Shown piece after piece: positions 7,280-16,080 of a stretch of 32,477 bases of DNA. The notes beneath the pieces were generated by a model. The model saw only the letters and a list, made by a program, of their open reading frames with translations, had not been told where the DNA came from and did no database searches. The stretch's first letter is position 1. Each line of letters starts with the position of its first letter. The stretch is from Caldilineaceae bacterium SB0661_bin_34 (lineage in GTDB: Bacteria > Chloroflexota > Anaerolineae > Caldilineales > Caldilineaceae): positions 1 through 32,477 of the forward strand of contig VXMJ01000074.1 in assembly GCA_009841145.1 (NCBI GenBank). Reading direction: 5' to 3'. The translations under genes and the position numbers were made by a program.

Positions 7280-9493
7280 CTACACCAGCGTGAGCACAAT
7301 GGGCATGCCCACGAGCACGACCCAAATGCCAAGCACCATCATGGCGATGACCAGGTAGGCCTGAACCTTGCCGTCCTGGAGATGCGTCAGCACCCCGCCA
7401 CACCAACGCATGAAGTTGGCCGTCAAATTGACCAGCCCGTCCACCAACAGATGGTCGGCCGCCGCCGCCAGGGCCGACAGCCACACCCCGGCCTTACCCA
7501 CCAGGTTCACCAGCGGATCGATGATCCAACGGGCGTCGATGGAGGCACAGAAGGATGACACAAAGTTGCTGAGCCGGACCACCGTGGCGTCATAGAGCTC
7601 GTCGATAAAGTACTTGCGATGGAAGATCTGCCAGATCGGTCCCATCGCCCTGTACATCGGATCGGTTTCGCCCGGCGGCAGGCCCTTGCCGTACACAAGC
7701 CAGCCCAGGCCGAGACCCCCCAACGCCACCGCCACGGACACCAGCAGGGGAACGAAGTTGAACTCCGGATGGAGCACATGGATGTAGATCACTTCCATGA
7801 AGGGCTCCAGGAAGTGCCCCAACCAGTTGTTGCCGATGGGGCCCAGGACAGGGAAGGCGGCCGGAATGCCGATCCAGCCGAGCGTGATCGCGAAGAACGA
7901 AATCAGGATCAACGGCACCGTCATGCTGCGTGTGCTTTCCGACGCGTGGTCCGCGGCTTCCGTGCGACCCCGGTTGAAGAAGGTCAAGGCCATCTGCCGC
8001 ATGGTGTAGAAGGCCGTGCAGAAGGCGGCAATCGCCAGGGCCAGGAATACGAGGCTGTTCTCCTCGAAGGCCACCGCCAGGATTTCGTCCTTGGACCAGA
8101 ACCCGGCCGTGATGATGGGGAAGCCGGACAGGGCCAGGCCGCCGATGATGAAGGTCCAGCCGGTGACCGGCATCTTGCGCAGCAGGCCGCCCATGTTGCG
8201 CATGTCCTGCGGATCGTTCGGATCCAGGCTGCCGTCCGGCCGCTGAATCAACTCCGAAGCATGGTCGTCCGCGTCGTCGTGGCCATGTCCATGGGCATGT
8301 TCATGCCCATGCTCCATGCCGTGGATGACACTGCCGGATCCCAGGAATAGCAGGGCCTTGAAAAAGGCGTGGGTCAGGAGGTGGAACAGGGCGGCCACGT
8401 AGGCTCCAATGCCCAGGGCGGCCACCATGTAGCCCAGCTGCGAAATGGTCGAATAGGCCAGGACCCGCTTCACATCCCACTGCGCCATCGCAATCGTGGC
8501 CGCAAAGAGTGCCGTGAAGGCCCCGACCCCGGCCACCAGGTACATCGATGTCGAGGTCAGGTGCAGGGCCCGGTCGAACAGCGGGTACATGCGGATCAGC
8601 AGGAACACGCCGGCCGAGACCATGGTGGCCGCGTGGATCATGGCGGACACCGGGGTCGGACCCTCCATGGCATCCGGCAGCCAAACATGCAGGGGGAACT
8701 GGGCGCTCTTGCCGATGGTTCCGCACAGGATCAGGAAGGTGATGATGGACACCCAGGTCACCTCGCGGAAACCCAGGTTGGCGTAGGTGCGGCCCAGCTC
8801 GTACAAGTTGTCCTCGCTGAACAGATCCGCAAAGCTGAGGCTGCTCGGCTCGCTGACGATATAGAGCACCATCATGCCGATGAACAGCAGGGCATCGCCG
8901 ATGCGTGTGGTGACGAAGGCCTTGAAGGCCGCCTTCTTGGCGCTCTCCTTTTCGAACCAGAAACCAATCAGCAGGTAGCTGCACAGGCCCATGATTTCCC
9001 AGAAGACGAAGAAGGTGATGAGGTTGTTGGAGGTCACCAGCCCCAGCATGCCCACGGCAAACAGCGAGATGTAGGCCATGAAGCGGCTGTAGCGGGGATC
9101 CTTGCCCTCCGCATGGGCCTCGGGGAAGTCCACGGCCTTCAGGTGGTGCGGGAAGGTCATGTAGCCCCGCGCGTAGATGAAGATCATGACCAGCAGGAAC
9201 GGCACCATGAACAGCATCAGCGCGTTGGCCGGGTCCAGCGCATAGCCGACGTCGATGTCGGTCAGACCGGTCGGAATGCTGAACAGCGTTGTGTTGACCG
9301 GATGGTGCGCCAGGTCGTGATCGACAAAGGCCGAGAAGGCCACGGCCCAGCCGATGATCAGACTGACCACAACACCGGCAATCGCGATCGCCGAACTGAG
9401 GGACTTGTTGCGGTTCGTGACGAGAATGATCAAGGCACAGGCCACGGCCGGAGGCAGAGGCACGAGCCAGGTCAGGTCAAAGATCGGGTTCAT
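7280..9493 (-). CDS. nuoL: Complex I membrane subunit NuoL, second set, with His-rich loop
   Basis: At 737 residues this is over 100 longer than the plus-operon NuoL (628). Pumping-core motifs are intact: [20 protein letters not shown] (TM5 Glu), [19 protein letters not shown] (TM7 Lys), [18 protein letters not shown] (TM8 region) and [10 protein letters not shown] (TM12 Lys). The C-terminal part has the long lateral helix region and a final membrane helix. A His-rich insertion, [17 protein letters not shown], at about residues 386-402 followed by an acidic linker separates SGSVIHG from [13 protein letters not shown], which are nearly adjacent in ordinary NuoL. This could bind metal, but that is only a suggestion. 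nuoM follows closely. Confidence 0.95.
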   Translation of the reverse strand: MNPIFDLTWLVPLPPAVACALIILVTNRNKSLSSAIAIAGVVVSLIIGWAVAFSAFVDHDLAHHPVNTTLFSIPTGLTDIDVGYALDPANALMLFMVPFLLVMIFIYARGYMTFPHHLKAVDFPEAHAEGKDPRYSRFMAYISLFAVGMLGLVTSNNLITFFVFWEIMGLCSYLLIGFWFEKESAKKAAFKAFVTTRIGDALLFIGMMVLYIVSEPSSLSFADLFSEDNLYELGRTYANLGFREVTWVSIITFLILCGTIGKSAQFPLHVWLPDAMEGPTPVSAMIHAATMVSAGVFLLIRMYPLFDRALHLTSTSMYLVAGVGAFTALFAATIAMAQWDVKRVLAYSTISQLGYMVAALGIGAYVAALFHLLTHAFFKALLFLGSGSVIHGMEHGHEHAHGHGHDDADDHASELIQRPDGSLDPNDPQDMRNMGGLLRKMPVTGWTFIIGGLALSGFPIITAGFWSKDEILAVAFEENSLVFLALAIAAFCTAFYTMRQMALTFFNRGRTEAADHASESTRSMTVPLILISFFAITLGWIGIPAAFPVLGPIGNNWLGHFLEPFMEVIYIHVLHPEFNFVPLLVSVAVALGGLGLGWLVYGKGLPPGETDPMYRAMGPIWQIFHRKYFIDELYDATVVRLSNFVSSFCASIDARWIIDPLVNLVGKAGVWLSALAAAADHLLVDGLVNLTANFMRWCGGVLTHLQDGKVQAYLVIAMMVLGIWVVLVGMPIVLTLV

Positions 9494-9520
9494 GGGCTGG
9501 GGTTGCCGGACGGGGATTGA

Positions 9521-9907
9521 TCAGCGACGCGGCAGTGCGGTGGGCACGGAATCCAAGGCTGGGAGACGACGCCGGAACACCGTGGCCAACACATAGGTGC
9601 AGACCAAGCCCGCCGCGGCGGCGGCAATCAGCCAGAGATCGGACACAACCCCGAGCAGGTGGGCCATTGATGCCGACAGGGTGCCTCCCGCCAGTCCAGT
9701 CAGGATCAGGTTGCGTTGCCGGGTCTTGCGAATCTTGACTTCGGCCAGCAGCCGGGCCACGTCCCGATAGCCGGGATTGTGTCGATGCAGTTCCTTGAGC
9801 GCGTAGACGGCTCCGCTGAAATTGCCGGCCTGCATCTTCTCCACGGCCAATCCGTAGAGAAACTCGCATTGCTCCTCCAGTGTGCCCTGGAGTTCCTGGC
9901 GCGCCAT
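9521..9907 (-). CDS. Small TPR-like membrane protein inside the nuo operon
   Basis: This encodes 128 residues, placed between nuoK (13 bases upstream) and nuoL (27 bases downstream) on the same strand, so it is almost certainly cotranscribed. Residues about 10-60 look like one to one and a half TPR-type helix pairs (EFLYGLAVEKMQAGNFSGAV, then LKELHRHNPGYRDVARLLAE). A basic stretch KIRKTRQRN follows, then two hydrophobic segments (about 72-90 and 92-110) and a basic tail FRRRLP. No such protein is a standard complex I subunit. The TPR-like half, presumably facing the cytoplasm, suggests a role in assembly or in docking a partner to this membrane arm; that is inference. I do not recognise the family. 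Confidence 0.8.
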   Translation of the reverse strand: MARQELQGTLEEQCEFLYGLAVEKMQAGNFSGAVYALKELHRHNPGYRDVARLLAEVKIRKTRQRNLILTGLAGGTLSASMAHLLGVVSDLWLIAAAAAGLVCTYVLATVFRRRLPALDSVPTALPRR

Positions 9908-9920
9908 GGGGGATCGTGAA

Positions 9921-10232
9921 TTAACCCTGCAGCAGATCGATTTCGTCGAGGTAGACGGTCTTGCGCGATCGGTAGATGGCGATCACGAGCGCCAGGCCGA
10001 CCGCCACTTCGGCCGCAGCCACGGCGATTACGAAGATGGCGAAGGTCTGGCCTGCCAAGTCTTCCCGGTTGGGGCCGTAGCGCCAGAACGCCACCAGGTT
10101 GATGTTGACCGCGTTAAGCATCAGCTCCACGGCCATCAGCATGGCGATGGCATTACGCCGGGCCAGGGCGCCGTAGAGACCGCAGCTGAAGATGAACGCC
10201 GCCAACGTGAGATAGGCCTGCAACGGAACCAC
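9921..10232 (-). CDS. nuoK: Complex I membrane subunit NuoK, second set
   Basis: This 103-residue protein has three membrane helices, the normal size for NuoK. The two conserved membrane glutamates of the proton pathway are present in AVELMLNAVN (TM2) and AAAEVAVGLAL (TM3). The first segment GLYGALARRNAIAMLM is also typical. NuoK couples the quinone module to the antiporter-like subunits. It follows nuoJ by 13 bases and precedes the small TPR-like protein. The C-terminal tail YLDEIDLLQG matches the usual L..L.G ending. Confidence 0.95.
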   Translation of the reverse strand: MVPLQAYLTLAAFIFSCGLYGALARRNAIAMLMAVELMLNAVNINLVAFWRYGPNREDLAGQTFAIFVIAVAAAEVAVGLALVIAIYRSRKTVYLDEIDLLQG

Positions 10233-10245
10233 GTCCCAGCCTCCC

Positions 10246-10782
10246 TTACTCGTCGTCCCGGGCCAGCATCACGGCACCAACCAGCGCAATCAGCAGCAGC
10301 AAGCCGATCAACTCGAGTGGCAGCGCATAGGTGGTGACGAACTCCCAGCCCAAGTCCACGATCATGGACTTGCCGTCCCCACTCAGCGTCAAGTCCTCGG
10401 CCACGGCCCAGGGCACGCGGTCCACCACGCCGGCCACCAGCAGGAACACCAGCAGCGCCATCGCCATGACGGCGAACATGTACCGGTTGTTGGGAGAGGT
10501 GACGCCGAACATGATGCCCCGGGTGAGCATGATGGCGAAGGTAATCAGCGTGGCAATGGCACCCACATAGACCAGCACCTGGGTTATGGCCAGGAACTCC
10601 GCCTCGAGCAGGACATAGACGCCGGCCACGCCGAACAGCGCGCCCACCAGGCACAGGGCCGAATAGAAGAGGTTGCGGTTCGTCACCACCAAAAGGGACG
10701 CCACGCCCGTTGCCACGGCCACCATGATGAAGACAGCCTGATGGGGCGTAGGAATCGGGATTTCGACGGGAAGTTCGGGCAT
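10246..10782 (-). CDS. nuoJ: Complex I membrane subunit NuoJ, second set
   Basis: This encodes 178 residues from the ATG at 10782 (MPELPVEIPIPTPHQ). The frame stays open upstream to 10911, but that part overlaps nuoH and is Pro/Arg/Ser-rich, so I prefer the later start even though no clear ribosome-binding site is seen. Five membrane helices are expected. The NuoJ core is clear: GVAGVYVLLEAEFLAITQVL followed by VYVGAIATLITFAIMLTRG, the third helix that contains the pi-bulge region in solved structures. It lies between nuoH and nuoK. Confidence 0.93.
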   Translation of the reverse strand: MPELPVEIPIPTPHQAVFIMVAVATGVASLLVVTNRNLFYSALCLVGALFGVAGVYVLLEAEFLAITQVLVYVGAIATLITFAIMLTRGIMFGVTSPNNRYMFAVMAMALLVFLLVAGVVDRVPWAVAEDLTLSGDGKSMIVDLGWEFVTTYALPLELIGLLLLIALVGAVMLARDDE

Positions 10783-10813
10783 GGTCCGGGTCGGGGCGAA
10801 AGCTGGCTTTGCC

Positions 10814-12022
10814 CTATTCGGCAACGGGCTGCATGGTGCCGATGAGCGAATCCGGAGTGAAGGCCCGCTTGGTGCGGAAGCCTTCCTGCCGAATGGCGCG
10901 TCCGACGGCATAGAGGCCGATGCCCATCACGAGCAGGTTGCCGACCAGGACCAGGACGGCGATCACTGGGGTGGGCAGATCCAGGACCTGAACCACCATC
11001 TGCCACGAGATAAGGCCGACGGTCAGGGGCACCAGGATTTTCCAGCAGAAGGACATCATCTGGTCCACCCGTAGGCGGGGGAAGGTGCCCCGCACCCAGA
11101 TCATCAACAGATAGATGGCGAATGTCTTGATCATCATGTAGCCGGCCGCCAGGAAGCCGCCGATGCCGGGCAGATCCACACCCGGACCCTGCCAGCCGCC
11201 CAGGAACATGGCCGCGCCCACCCAGGCGAACACGAACCCGCCCAGGAACTGCGCCAGGAAGAACATGGCAAAGCGCATGCCGGAGTATTCGATGTGGAAG
11301 CCGGCAATCAGTTCCGACTCCGCCTCCAGCAGGTCAAAGGGAGTCTGTTCCGATTCCGCCAAGGCGCACACGAAGAAGATCAGGGCGGCACCCGGCATCA
11401 GGAAGACGTACCAGCCTAGTCCCAAGAAGTTGCCCTGCTGCTCCGCCAACTCGCCAAAGCGCATGGTGCCCGCATACAGGACCACGGCCAGCATGCTCAG
11501 CACGAGCGGGATTTCATACGAAAGCAACTGTGCCACGACCCGGAAACCCGACAGGAGGGCGTACTTGTTGTTGCTGCCCCAGCCAGCCATCAGGGCGGCC
11601 ATGATGCCGATCGAGCCGAGGGCCACGATGTACAGGACGCCGACGTTGATGTCAACGCCTATCAGACCCCGCGTCACAGGCACCACGGCGAAGAGCAGCA
11701 GAACACCGAAGACACTCAGGATGGGCGCCAGGTTGTAGGCCATGAAGTCCGCCCGGGAGGGATTGATGCCCTCCTTGCTGAGCAGCTTCACGATGTCGGC
11801 GATTGTCTGCAACAAACCGAACCGCCCGACGCGGTTGGGTCCGATGCGGTCCTGGATGCGGCTAATGACCTTGCGCAGGAGCCAGACCAGAATCAACGCG
11901 ATTAGCGGGGCCACCAGTCCGATGGCCGTCACACCGACCAACAAGGCAATGGCGGTTGCGATCCACTCCGGCACGCCGGCTCCTACAAGAGCCGTCATGA
12001 GGACCTGATACCACTCAGCCAC
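10814..12022 (-). CDS. nuoH: Complex I membrane subunit NuoH, second set
   Basis: This 402-residue protein is longer than the plus-operon NuoH (about 323). NuoH forms the membrane part of the quinone chamber. Signatures are RIQDRIGPNRVGRFGLLQ, IADIVKLLSKEGINP, SYEIPLVLSMLAVVL and FDLLEAESELIAGFHIEYSG, and RGTFPRLRVDQMMSFCWK near the end. In the loop normally reading NR.PFDLPE this protein has SEQTPFDLLE, so the usually conserved Arg is Gln and the Pro is Leu. Extra length is in the N-terminal region and the tail. The deviation near the quinone chamber may matter, because this operon has no NuoB, NuoD or NuoI of its own. nuoA is 24 bases upstream. Confidence 0.93.
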   Translation of the reverse strand: MAEWYQVLMTALVGAGVPEWIATAIALLVGVTAIGLVAPLIALILVWLLRKVISRIQDRIGPNRVGRFGLLQTIADIVKLLSKEGINPSRADFMAYNLAPILSVFGVLLLFAVVPVTRGLIGVDINVGVLYIVALGSIGIMAALMAGWGSNNKYALLSGFRVVAQLLSYEIPLVLSMLAVVLYAGTMRFGELAEQQGNFLGLGWYVFLMPGAALIFFVCALAESEQTPFDLLEAESELIAGFHIEYSGMRFAMFFLAQFLGGFVFAWVGAAMFLGGWQGPGVDLPGIGGFLAAGYMMIKTFAIYLLMIWVRGTFPRLRVDQMMSFCWKILVPLTVGLISWQMVVQVLDLPTPVIAVLVLVGNLLVMGIGLYAVGRAIRQEGFRTKRAFTPDSLIGTMQPVAE

Positions 12023-12046
12023 GGGGCAAGCTTCCTGGGAGAACGA

Positions 12047-12409
12047 CTACTGCCACTCGAGGCCACCCTTGCGCCAGTCGTAGACCAGACCGACGATCAG
12101 GAGGGCCATGAAGAGGAGTGTCACGAGAACCGCGGCCATGCCGAATTCGGGCCGGCCATAGGCCATTGCAATCGGGTAGAGGAATACGACTTCCAAGTCG
12201 AACACAAGGAAGACGAGGCCAATCAGGTAAAACTGGGCCCGGAACTGAATCCAAGTGTCCCCGATTGTGTTCAGGCCGCTCTCATAGATGTCGTTCTTCA
12301 CCGGGTCCGGCTTGCGCGGCCCCAGGATGGCACCGGCCACGATGGACACAAGGGGAAGTACCAGGGCGAAGCCGCTCAGAATGAAGATGAATGCGTACTT
12401 GAGCAGCAT
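12047..12409 (-). CDS. nuoA: Complex I membrane subunit NuoA, second set
   Basis: This 120-residue, three-helix protein is the first gene of the minus operon. Family marks are LGPRKPDPVKNDIYESGLN, where the usual Cys of YECG is Ser, FRAQFYLIGLVFLVFDLEVVF with the conserved acidic pair in the second helix, and FLYPIAMAYG. The tail YDWRKGGLEW matches the typical NuoA ending. No strong ribosome-binding site precedes the ATG. The next gene on this strand is nuoH; nuoB, nuoC, nuoD and nuoI, which would normally come between, are missing. It points away from the plus operon's nuoA, about 760 bases apart. Confidence 0.94.
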   Translation of the reverse strand: MLLKYAFIFILSGFALVLPLVSIVAGAILGPRKPDPVKNDIYESGLNTIGDTWIQFRAQFYLIGLVFLVFDLEVVFLYPIAMAYGRPEFGMAAVLVTLLFMALLIVGLVYDWRKGGLEWQ

Positions 12410-12657
12410 GGAGCGGACGGTCGGGAGGAGAAGACTTTGCGCTGCGGAGCCATCGTGTCAGAAGGGCTTCTCGACGGTCGAACCGATGGTCCCAAGGGAC
12501 CGATTGCCGCGCGCAGCCCGTGCGGATGCGAATAGTAGCACAGCGATCCGGCTGAGGCGTTATCCGCGCTCCTTGGGGACACTGTTTCAATTTCTCGTTG
12601 CGCCTGCGAGAACAGCGGACAATGCAATCAACCCGTATCGATCACGGAGGTGCTGTC
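12410..12657. promoter_or_regulatory. Divergent intergenic region, left part
   Basis: This is non-coding DNA upstream of the minus-strand nuo operon and must hold its promoter, but no convincing -35/-10 pair is seen by eye. At 12577-12600 a sequence (cactgtttcaatttctcgttg) resembles the tip of the insertion sequence seen at 3874-3928 and 32423-32477 and may be a relic. Confidence 0.4.
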
Positions 12658-12885
12658 ATGAAATCGGTGCTACTGTTGCTGTTGGCGTTCGTGGGCTGCT
12701 TCCTGCTGGCGAGCTTCCTGCTGGCCCTTGGCTTGCAAGTGCTGGAAATGAACCAGTGGCAGGGCGTGGCGCTGGGCGTCGCCATATGGACCCTCAACAT
12801 AGCGTCGCTGGCGTTGTTGGTAGCCGCTGTCTGGCGCGGTATCAAAACCTTCAAGAACCGCCGCGGTGCAATCCAGCGCCGCTAA
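12658..12885 (+). CDS. Short two-helix membrane protein between the nuo operons
   Basis: This encodes 75 residues from the ATG at 12658, supported by a GGAGGTG site 7 bases upstream. The frame extends to 12598, but the earlier start has no such signal. There are two hydrophobic segments (about 3-27 and 37-59) joined by LEMNQWQG, and the tail is basic (RGIKTFKNRRGAIQRR). No family is recognised. It lies in the intergenic region between the two divergent complex I operons, on the same strand as the full operon and 283 bases before its first gene. It could be an accessory small membrane protein or unrelated. A real gene seems likely because of its good ribosome-binding site and the coherent membrane topology. 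Confidence 0.65.
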   Translation: MKSVLLLLLAFVGCFLLASFLLALGLQVLEMNQWQGVALGVAIWTLNIASLALLVAAVWRGIKTFKNRRGAIQRR

Positions 12886-13168
12886 CGTCGGCGTGCCGCA
12901 CCAACCGGTCGGCGACAGAGGGGTGTGAAATTTGTCCCGTCGCCGGAGTTCGTGGCCATTTGACAACCTGTGGCCGCAGCCGCCTCATAGGCAACGGCGA
13001 GCCTGGTCGGCAGGCCCGGACGCGCGAACGCCTCATATTGGCAGGGCGCGGACGGATCAGGTAGGATACGCCTTGTCTCCGAGTTCCAACCGTCCGAACC
13101 GGCATCCGGTCCTGCACCATGCCGGGATCGGCCAGGTCCCGGCCGCCTGTCTTTGACCCGCATGCCCC
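12886..13168. promoter_or_regulatory. Leader region of the full nuo operon
   Basis: This 283-base stretch precedes the GTG start of the plus-strand nuoA. It holds no supportable gene. It is expected to contain the operon promoter if the small membrane protein is not cotranscribed, but I see no clear consensus elements. Confidence 0.35.
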
Positions 13169-13549
13169 GTGAACGAAGTCGCCAACACACCCCAGGATTT
13201 CCTGCCCCTGCTGGTCATCGTTGTGGTGGCGCTGGCGGTGGCCGGCATTGTCATCGTCCTGTCGGTGATCCTGGGACCCCGCCGGGAACTTGAGGCGAAA
13301 TCGGAAGCCTATGAGTCCGGCATCCGGCCGTTCGCCGACACCCGGCGCCGCTTCCCGGTGCAGTACTATCTGATCGCCGTCCTTTTCATCATCTTCGACA
13401 TTGAAGTCGTCTTCCTCTACCCGTGGGCCACAACCCTGCACAACGACGCCCTCAAGAAGGTGTCGCTGGCTGCCATGGGCGTGTTCATGGCGGTCGTCGT
13501 GATCGGCTTCGTGTACGAGTGGCGCAAGGGCGCTCTCGACTGGGACTAA
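13169..13549 (+). CDS. nuoA: Complex I membrane subunit NuoA
   Basis: This 126-residue protein starts the complete complex I operon with a GTG codon; the overlapping ATG seven bases upstream is out of frame. Three membrane helices and NuoA signatures are present: [20 protein letters not shown] (Ser in place of the usual Cys of YECG), [20 protein letters not shown] with the acidic pair, and VVFLYPWA. The tail [10 protein letters not shown] is typical. NuoA sits beside NuoH and NuoJ at the heel of the complex. It is followed 43 bases later by nuoB. It is only moderately similar to the minus-operon NuoA. Confidence 0.95.
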   Translation: MNEVANTPQDFLPLLVIVVVALAVAGIVIVLSVILGPRRELEAKSEAYESGIRPFADTRRRFPVQYYLIAVLFIIFDIEVVFLYPWATTLHNDALKKVSLAAMGVFMAVVVIGFVYEWRKGALDWD

Positions 13550-13592
13550 CCGGAACGGATCGCTGGCGTGCCAGCGGGAGCCGGGTCAGCGC

Positions 13593-14147
13593 ATGGGTCT
13601 GGAATCAAATTTGAAGGAAGGCAGCCTGGTTACGGCGAGGCTGGAAGACCTCGTCAACTGGGCGCGCCGCAACAGCACCTGGCCCCTCCTGTTCGGCCTG
13701 GCCTGCTGCGCCATGGAGATGATCGCCGCTGGCACCGCCCGGCACGACATCGCCCGCTACGGCTCCGAACTGTTCCGGGCCACGCCCCGCCAGGCCGACC
13801 TCATCATCGTGTCCGGCCGGGTCAGCAACAAGATGGCTCCCGTCATCCGACGCCTGCACGACCAGATGCTTGAACCCAAGTGGGTGATCGCCATGGGCAT
13901 CTGCGCCAGCGCCGGTGGCCCGTTCAACAACTACGCCATCGTGCAGGGCGTCGACAAGATCATTCCGGTCGACGTCTATGTGCCCGGCTGCCCGCCCCGT
14001 CCCGAAGCCCTGCTCTACGGCATGGAACTTCTGCGCCAAAAGCAGACGGGCGAGCACTTCTCCAAGTATGTCTTTACCCCTGAACAGCCCGGGGTACCGG
14101 CCGAAGCCGAACAGGCCATGACGGGCCTGGCCCCGCGCATCGGCTGA
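13593..14147 (+). CDS. nuoB: Complex I subunit NuoB, N2 cluster
   Basis: This 184-residue protein ligates the terminal [4Fe-4S] cluster N2, which hands electrons to quinone. The ligands are Cys38 and Cys39 (GLACCAMEM), Cys104 ([11 protein letters not shown]) and Cys133 ([12 protein letters not shown]). Other conserved blocks are [19 protein letters not shown] and [14 protein letters not shown]. The size is normal. It is the only NuoB in the window; the minus operon has none. It is followed by the nuoCD fusion. Confidence 0.97.
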   Translation: MGLESNLKEGSLVTARLEDLVNWARRNSTWPLLFGLACCAMEMIAAGTARHDIARYGSELFRATPRQADLIIVSGRVSNKMAPVIRRLHDQMLEPKWVIAMGICASAGGPFNNYAIVQGVDKIIPVDVYVPGCPPRPEALLYGMELLRQKQTGEHFSKYVFTPEQPGVPAEAEQAMTGLAPRIG

Positions 14148-14224
14148 GGCGAATTTCCCGGACCTCGGTTCCGCGATCGACGGGATCCCGCGCTGCCAAG
14201 CAGCTGCCCCACCACCGCCTGATC

Positions 14225-16063
14225 ATGCCCCTGCTCAACGTATCACCGGTCGATCGGCTGTACGAAACCCTGCCCAACCTCGACGACATCAACATTCCGG
14301 CCCGCGCCCCGCAGCCGGACGGTGAGACCGAGGATACGCAGGCCATCGCGGCGGCATTCGGCAATCGCATCCTGGCCGCGGGCCTGCAGCACGACTTGCC
14401 GTTCGTGCACGTGGCGCCTGCGGACCTCCGGGACCTGGTGATCTGGCTGCGCGACGGCGACCTGGCCTACACCACCCTGATTGACATCACGTCGGTGGAC
14501 CTGTCCGAACTGCCGGACCCGGATCCCGATGTCCGCTTCCAGACGGTCTATCTCCTCAGGTCCCTTTCCCGGCACAAGGCGCTGTTCATCGTGTGTCCCC
14601 TTCCGGGCGGCGACGATGCGGAGGCCCCCAGCCTCGCCGGGCAGTTTCCCGGAGCTATTTGGCCCGAGCGCGAAGTAATGGACCTGATGGGCATCCGCTT
14701 TGCGGACCACCCGGACCCGCGCCGCATCCTGATGCCCGCCGCCTGGCCCAACCACCCGCTGCGCAAGGACGTGCCGCTGGGCGGCGAGGACGTTCCGTTC
14801 TCGCTCACCTGGGACCATCCCGAGTTCGACGGGCTGGGGGATCAGATCCTGGATCCCGAAAGCCTGCCCCCGGACCTGCCGCCCGGCATGAACCGGCAAA
14901 ACATGATCCTGAACATGGGCCCCCACCATCCGAGCACGCACGGCGTGCTGCGGCTGGTGGTGGAGCTGGACGGGGAACGCGTCGTCAATGTGGATCCGGA
15001 CCTCGGCTACCTGCATTCGGGATTCGAGAAGACTGGCGAGCATCGCCGGTACAAGGACTTCGTCTACTACACCGACCGGATGGACTACCTGTCGGCCATG
15101 AACAACAACCTCGGCTACGTGCTGGCGGTTGAGGGCATGCTCGACCTCGAGATCCCGGCGCGGGCTCAGGCCATTCGGGTGATCATGAGTGAGATGCAGC
15201 GGATCGCGTCCCACCTGTTCTGGCTCTCAACCCACGTGCTCGACATTTCCGGCAACGGCATGTCGCTCCTGATGTACGCCACCCGCGAGCGCGAGCGCAT
15301 CCTCGACCTGTTCGAGATGGTCTGCGGCGCCCGCCTGACCACCAGCTACATCCGCATCGGCGGCGTCTGGCAGGACCTGCCGGAGGCGTTCCTGGGTGCG
15401 CTGTCCGAATTCTGCGACCTGTTCCCGGGCCGCATTGACGAATACCGCGACCTGGTCAAGGACAGTCCCATCTGGCGCACGCGCCTGGAAGGCATTGGCA
15501 TGGTTGGCCGTGAGGACGCCTTGGCCATGGGCCTGACCGGTCCCATGCTGCGGGGCAGCGGCGTGGATTGGGACCTGCGCCGGGACCAGCCGTACAGCGG
15601 CTACGAGCAGTACGAGTTCGACGTGCCGACCAGCGACCGCGGTGATGGTTTCGGCCGCTACGAGATCCGCATGGAGGAAATGCGCCAGAGCGTCCGCATC
15701 ATCCGCCAGGCGCTGGACCGCCTGCCCGACGGCCTCTACCGCTCGGACGACCGCAAGGTGAACCCGCCGCCGCGCACCGAGCTCGACGTGAGCATGGAGT
15801 CCCTAATCCACCACTTCAAGCTTTTCACCGAAGGATTCAAGGTTCCGCCCGGCATGTACTACCATGGCATCGAGGCCAGCAAGGGCGAACTGGGATTCTT
15901 CATCTACAGTGACGGATCGGGCAAGCCCTACCGCCTCCACGTGCGGGGCCCCAGTTTCAACAACCTGTACGCCATCGGCGGCATGAGCAGGGGACTGATG
16001 CTTTCCGACATCATCACGAACATCGGCTCCATCGACATCGTACTGGGCGAAGTCGACCGCTGA
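14225..16063 (+). CDS. nuoCD: Complex I fused subunit NuoCD
   Basis: This 612-residue protein fuses NuoC (about 1-215) to NuoD (about 225-612), as in Gammaproteobacteria and some other groups. The NuoC part shows YTTLIDITSVDL, GAIWPEREVMDLMGIRFADH with DPRRILMP, and HPLRKDVPLGG. The NuoD part starts near NRQNMILNMGPHHPSTHGVL, whose His residues line the quinone site, and continues with DLGYLHSGFEKTGEHR, MSEMQRIASHLFWL, RGPSFNNLYAIGGMSRG and the typical ending DIVLGEVDR. It forms the quinone-reducing part of the peripheral arm with NuoB and NuoI. nuoEF follows after 17 bases. Confidence 0.96.
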   Translation: MPLLNVSPVDRLYETLPNLDDINIPARAPQPDGETEDTQAIAAAFGNRILAAGLQHDLPFVHVAPADLRDLVIWLRDGDLAYTTLIDITSVDLSELPDPDPDVRFQTVYLLRSLSRHKALFIVCPLPGGDDAEAPSLAGQFPGAIWPEREVMDLMGIRFADHPDPRRILMPAAWPNHPLRKDVPLGGEDVPFSLTWDHPEFDGLGDQILDPESLPPDLPPGMNRQNMILNMGPHHPSTHGVLRLVVELDGERVVNVDPDLGYLHSGFEKTGEHRRYKDFVYYTDRMDYLSAMNNNLGYVLAVEGMLDLEIPARAQAIRVIMSEMQRIASHLFWLSTHVLDISGNGMSLLMYATRERERILDLFEMVCGARLTTSYIRIGGVWQDLPEAFLGALSEFCDLFPGRIDEYRDLVKDSPIWRTRLEGIGMVGREDALAMGLTGPMLRGSGVDWDLRRDQPYSGYEQYEFDVPTSDRGDGFGRYEIRMEEMRQSVRIIRQALDRLPDGLYRSDDRKVNPPPRTELDVSMESLIHHFKLFTEGFKVPPGMYYHGIEASKGELGFFIYSDGSGKPYRLHVRGPSFNNLYAIGGMSRGLMLSDIITNIGSIDIVLGEVDR

Positions 16064-16080
16064 GCCCGGATTAAGACACC

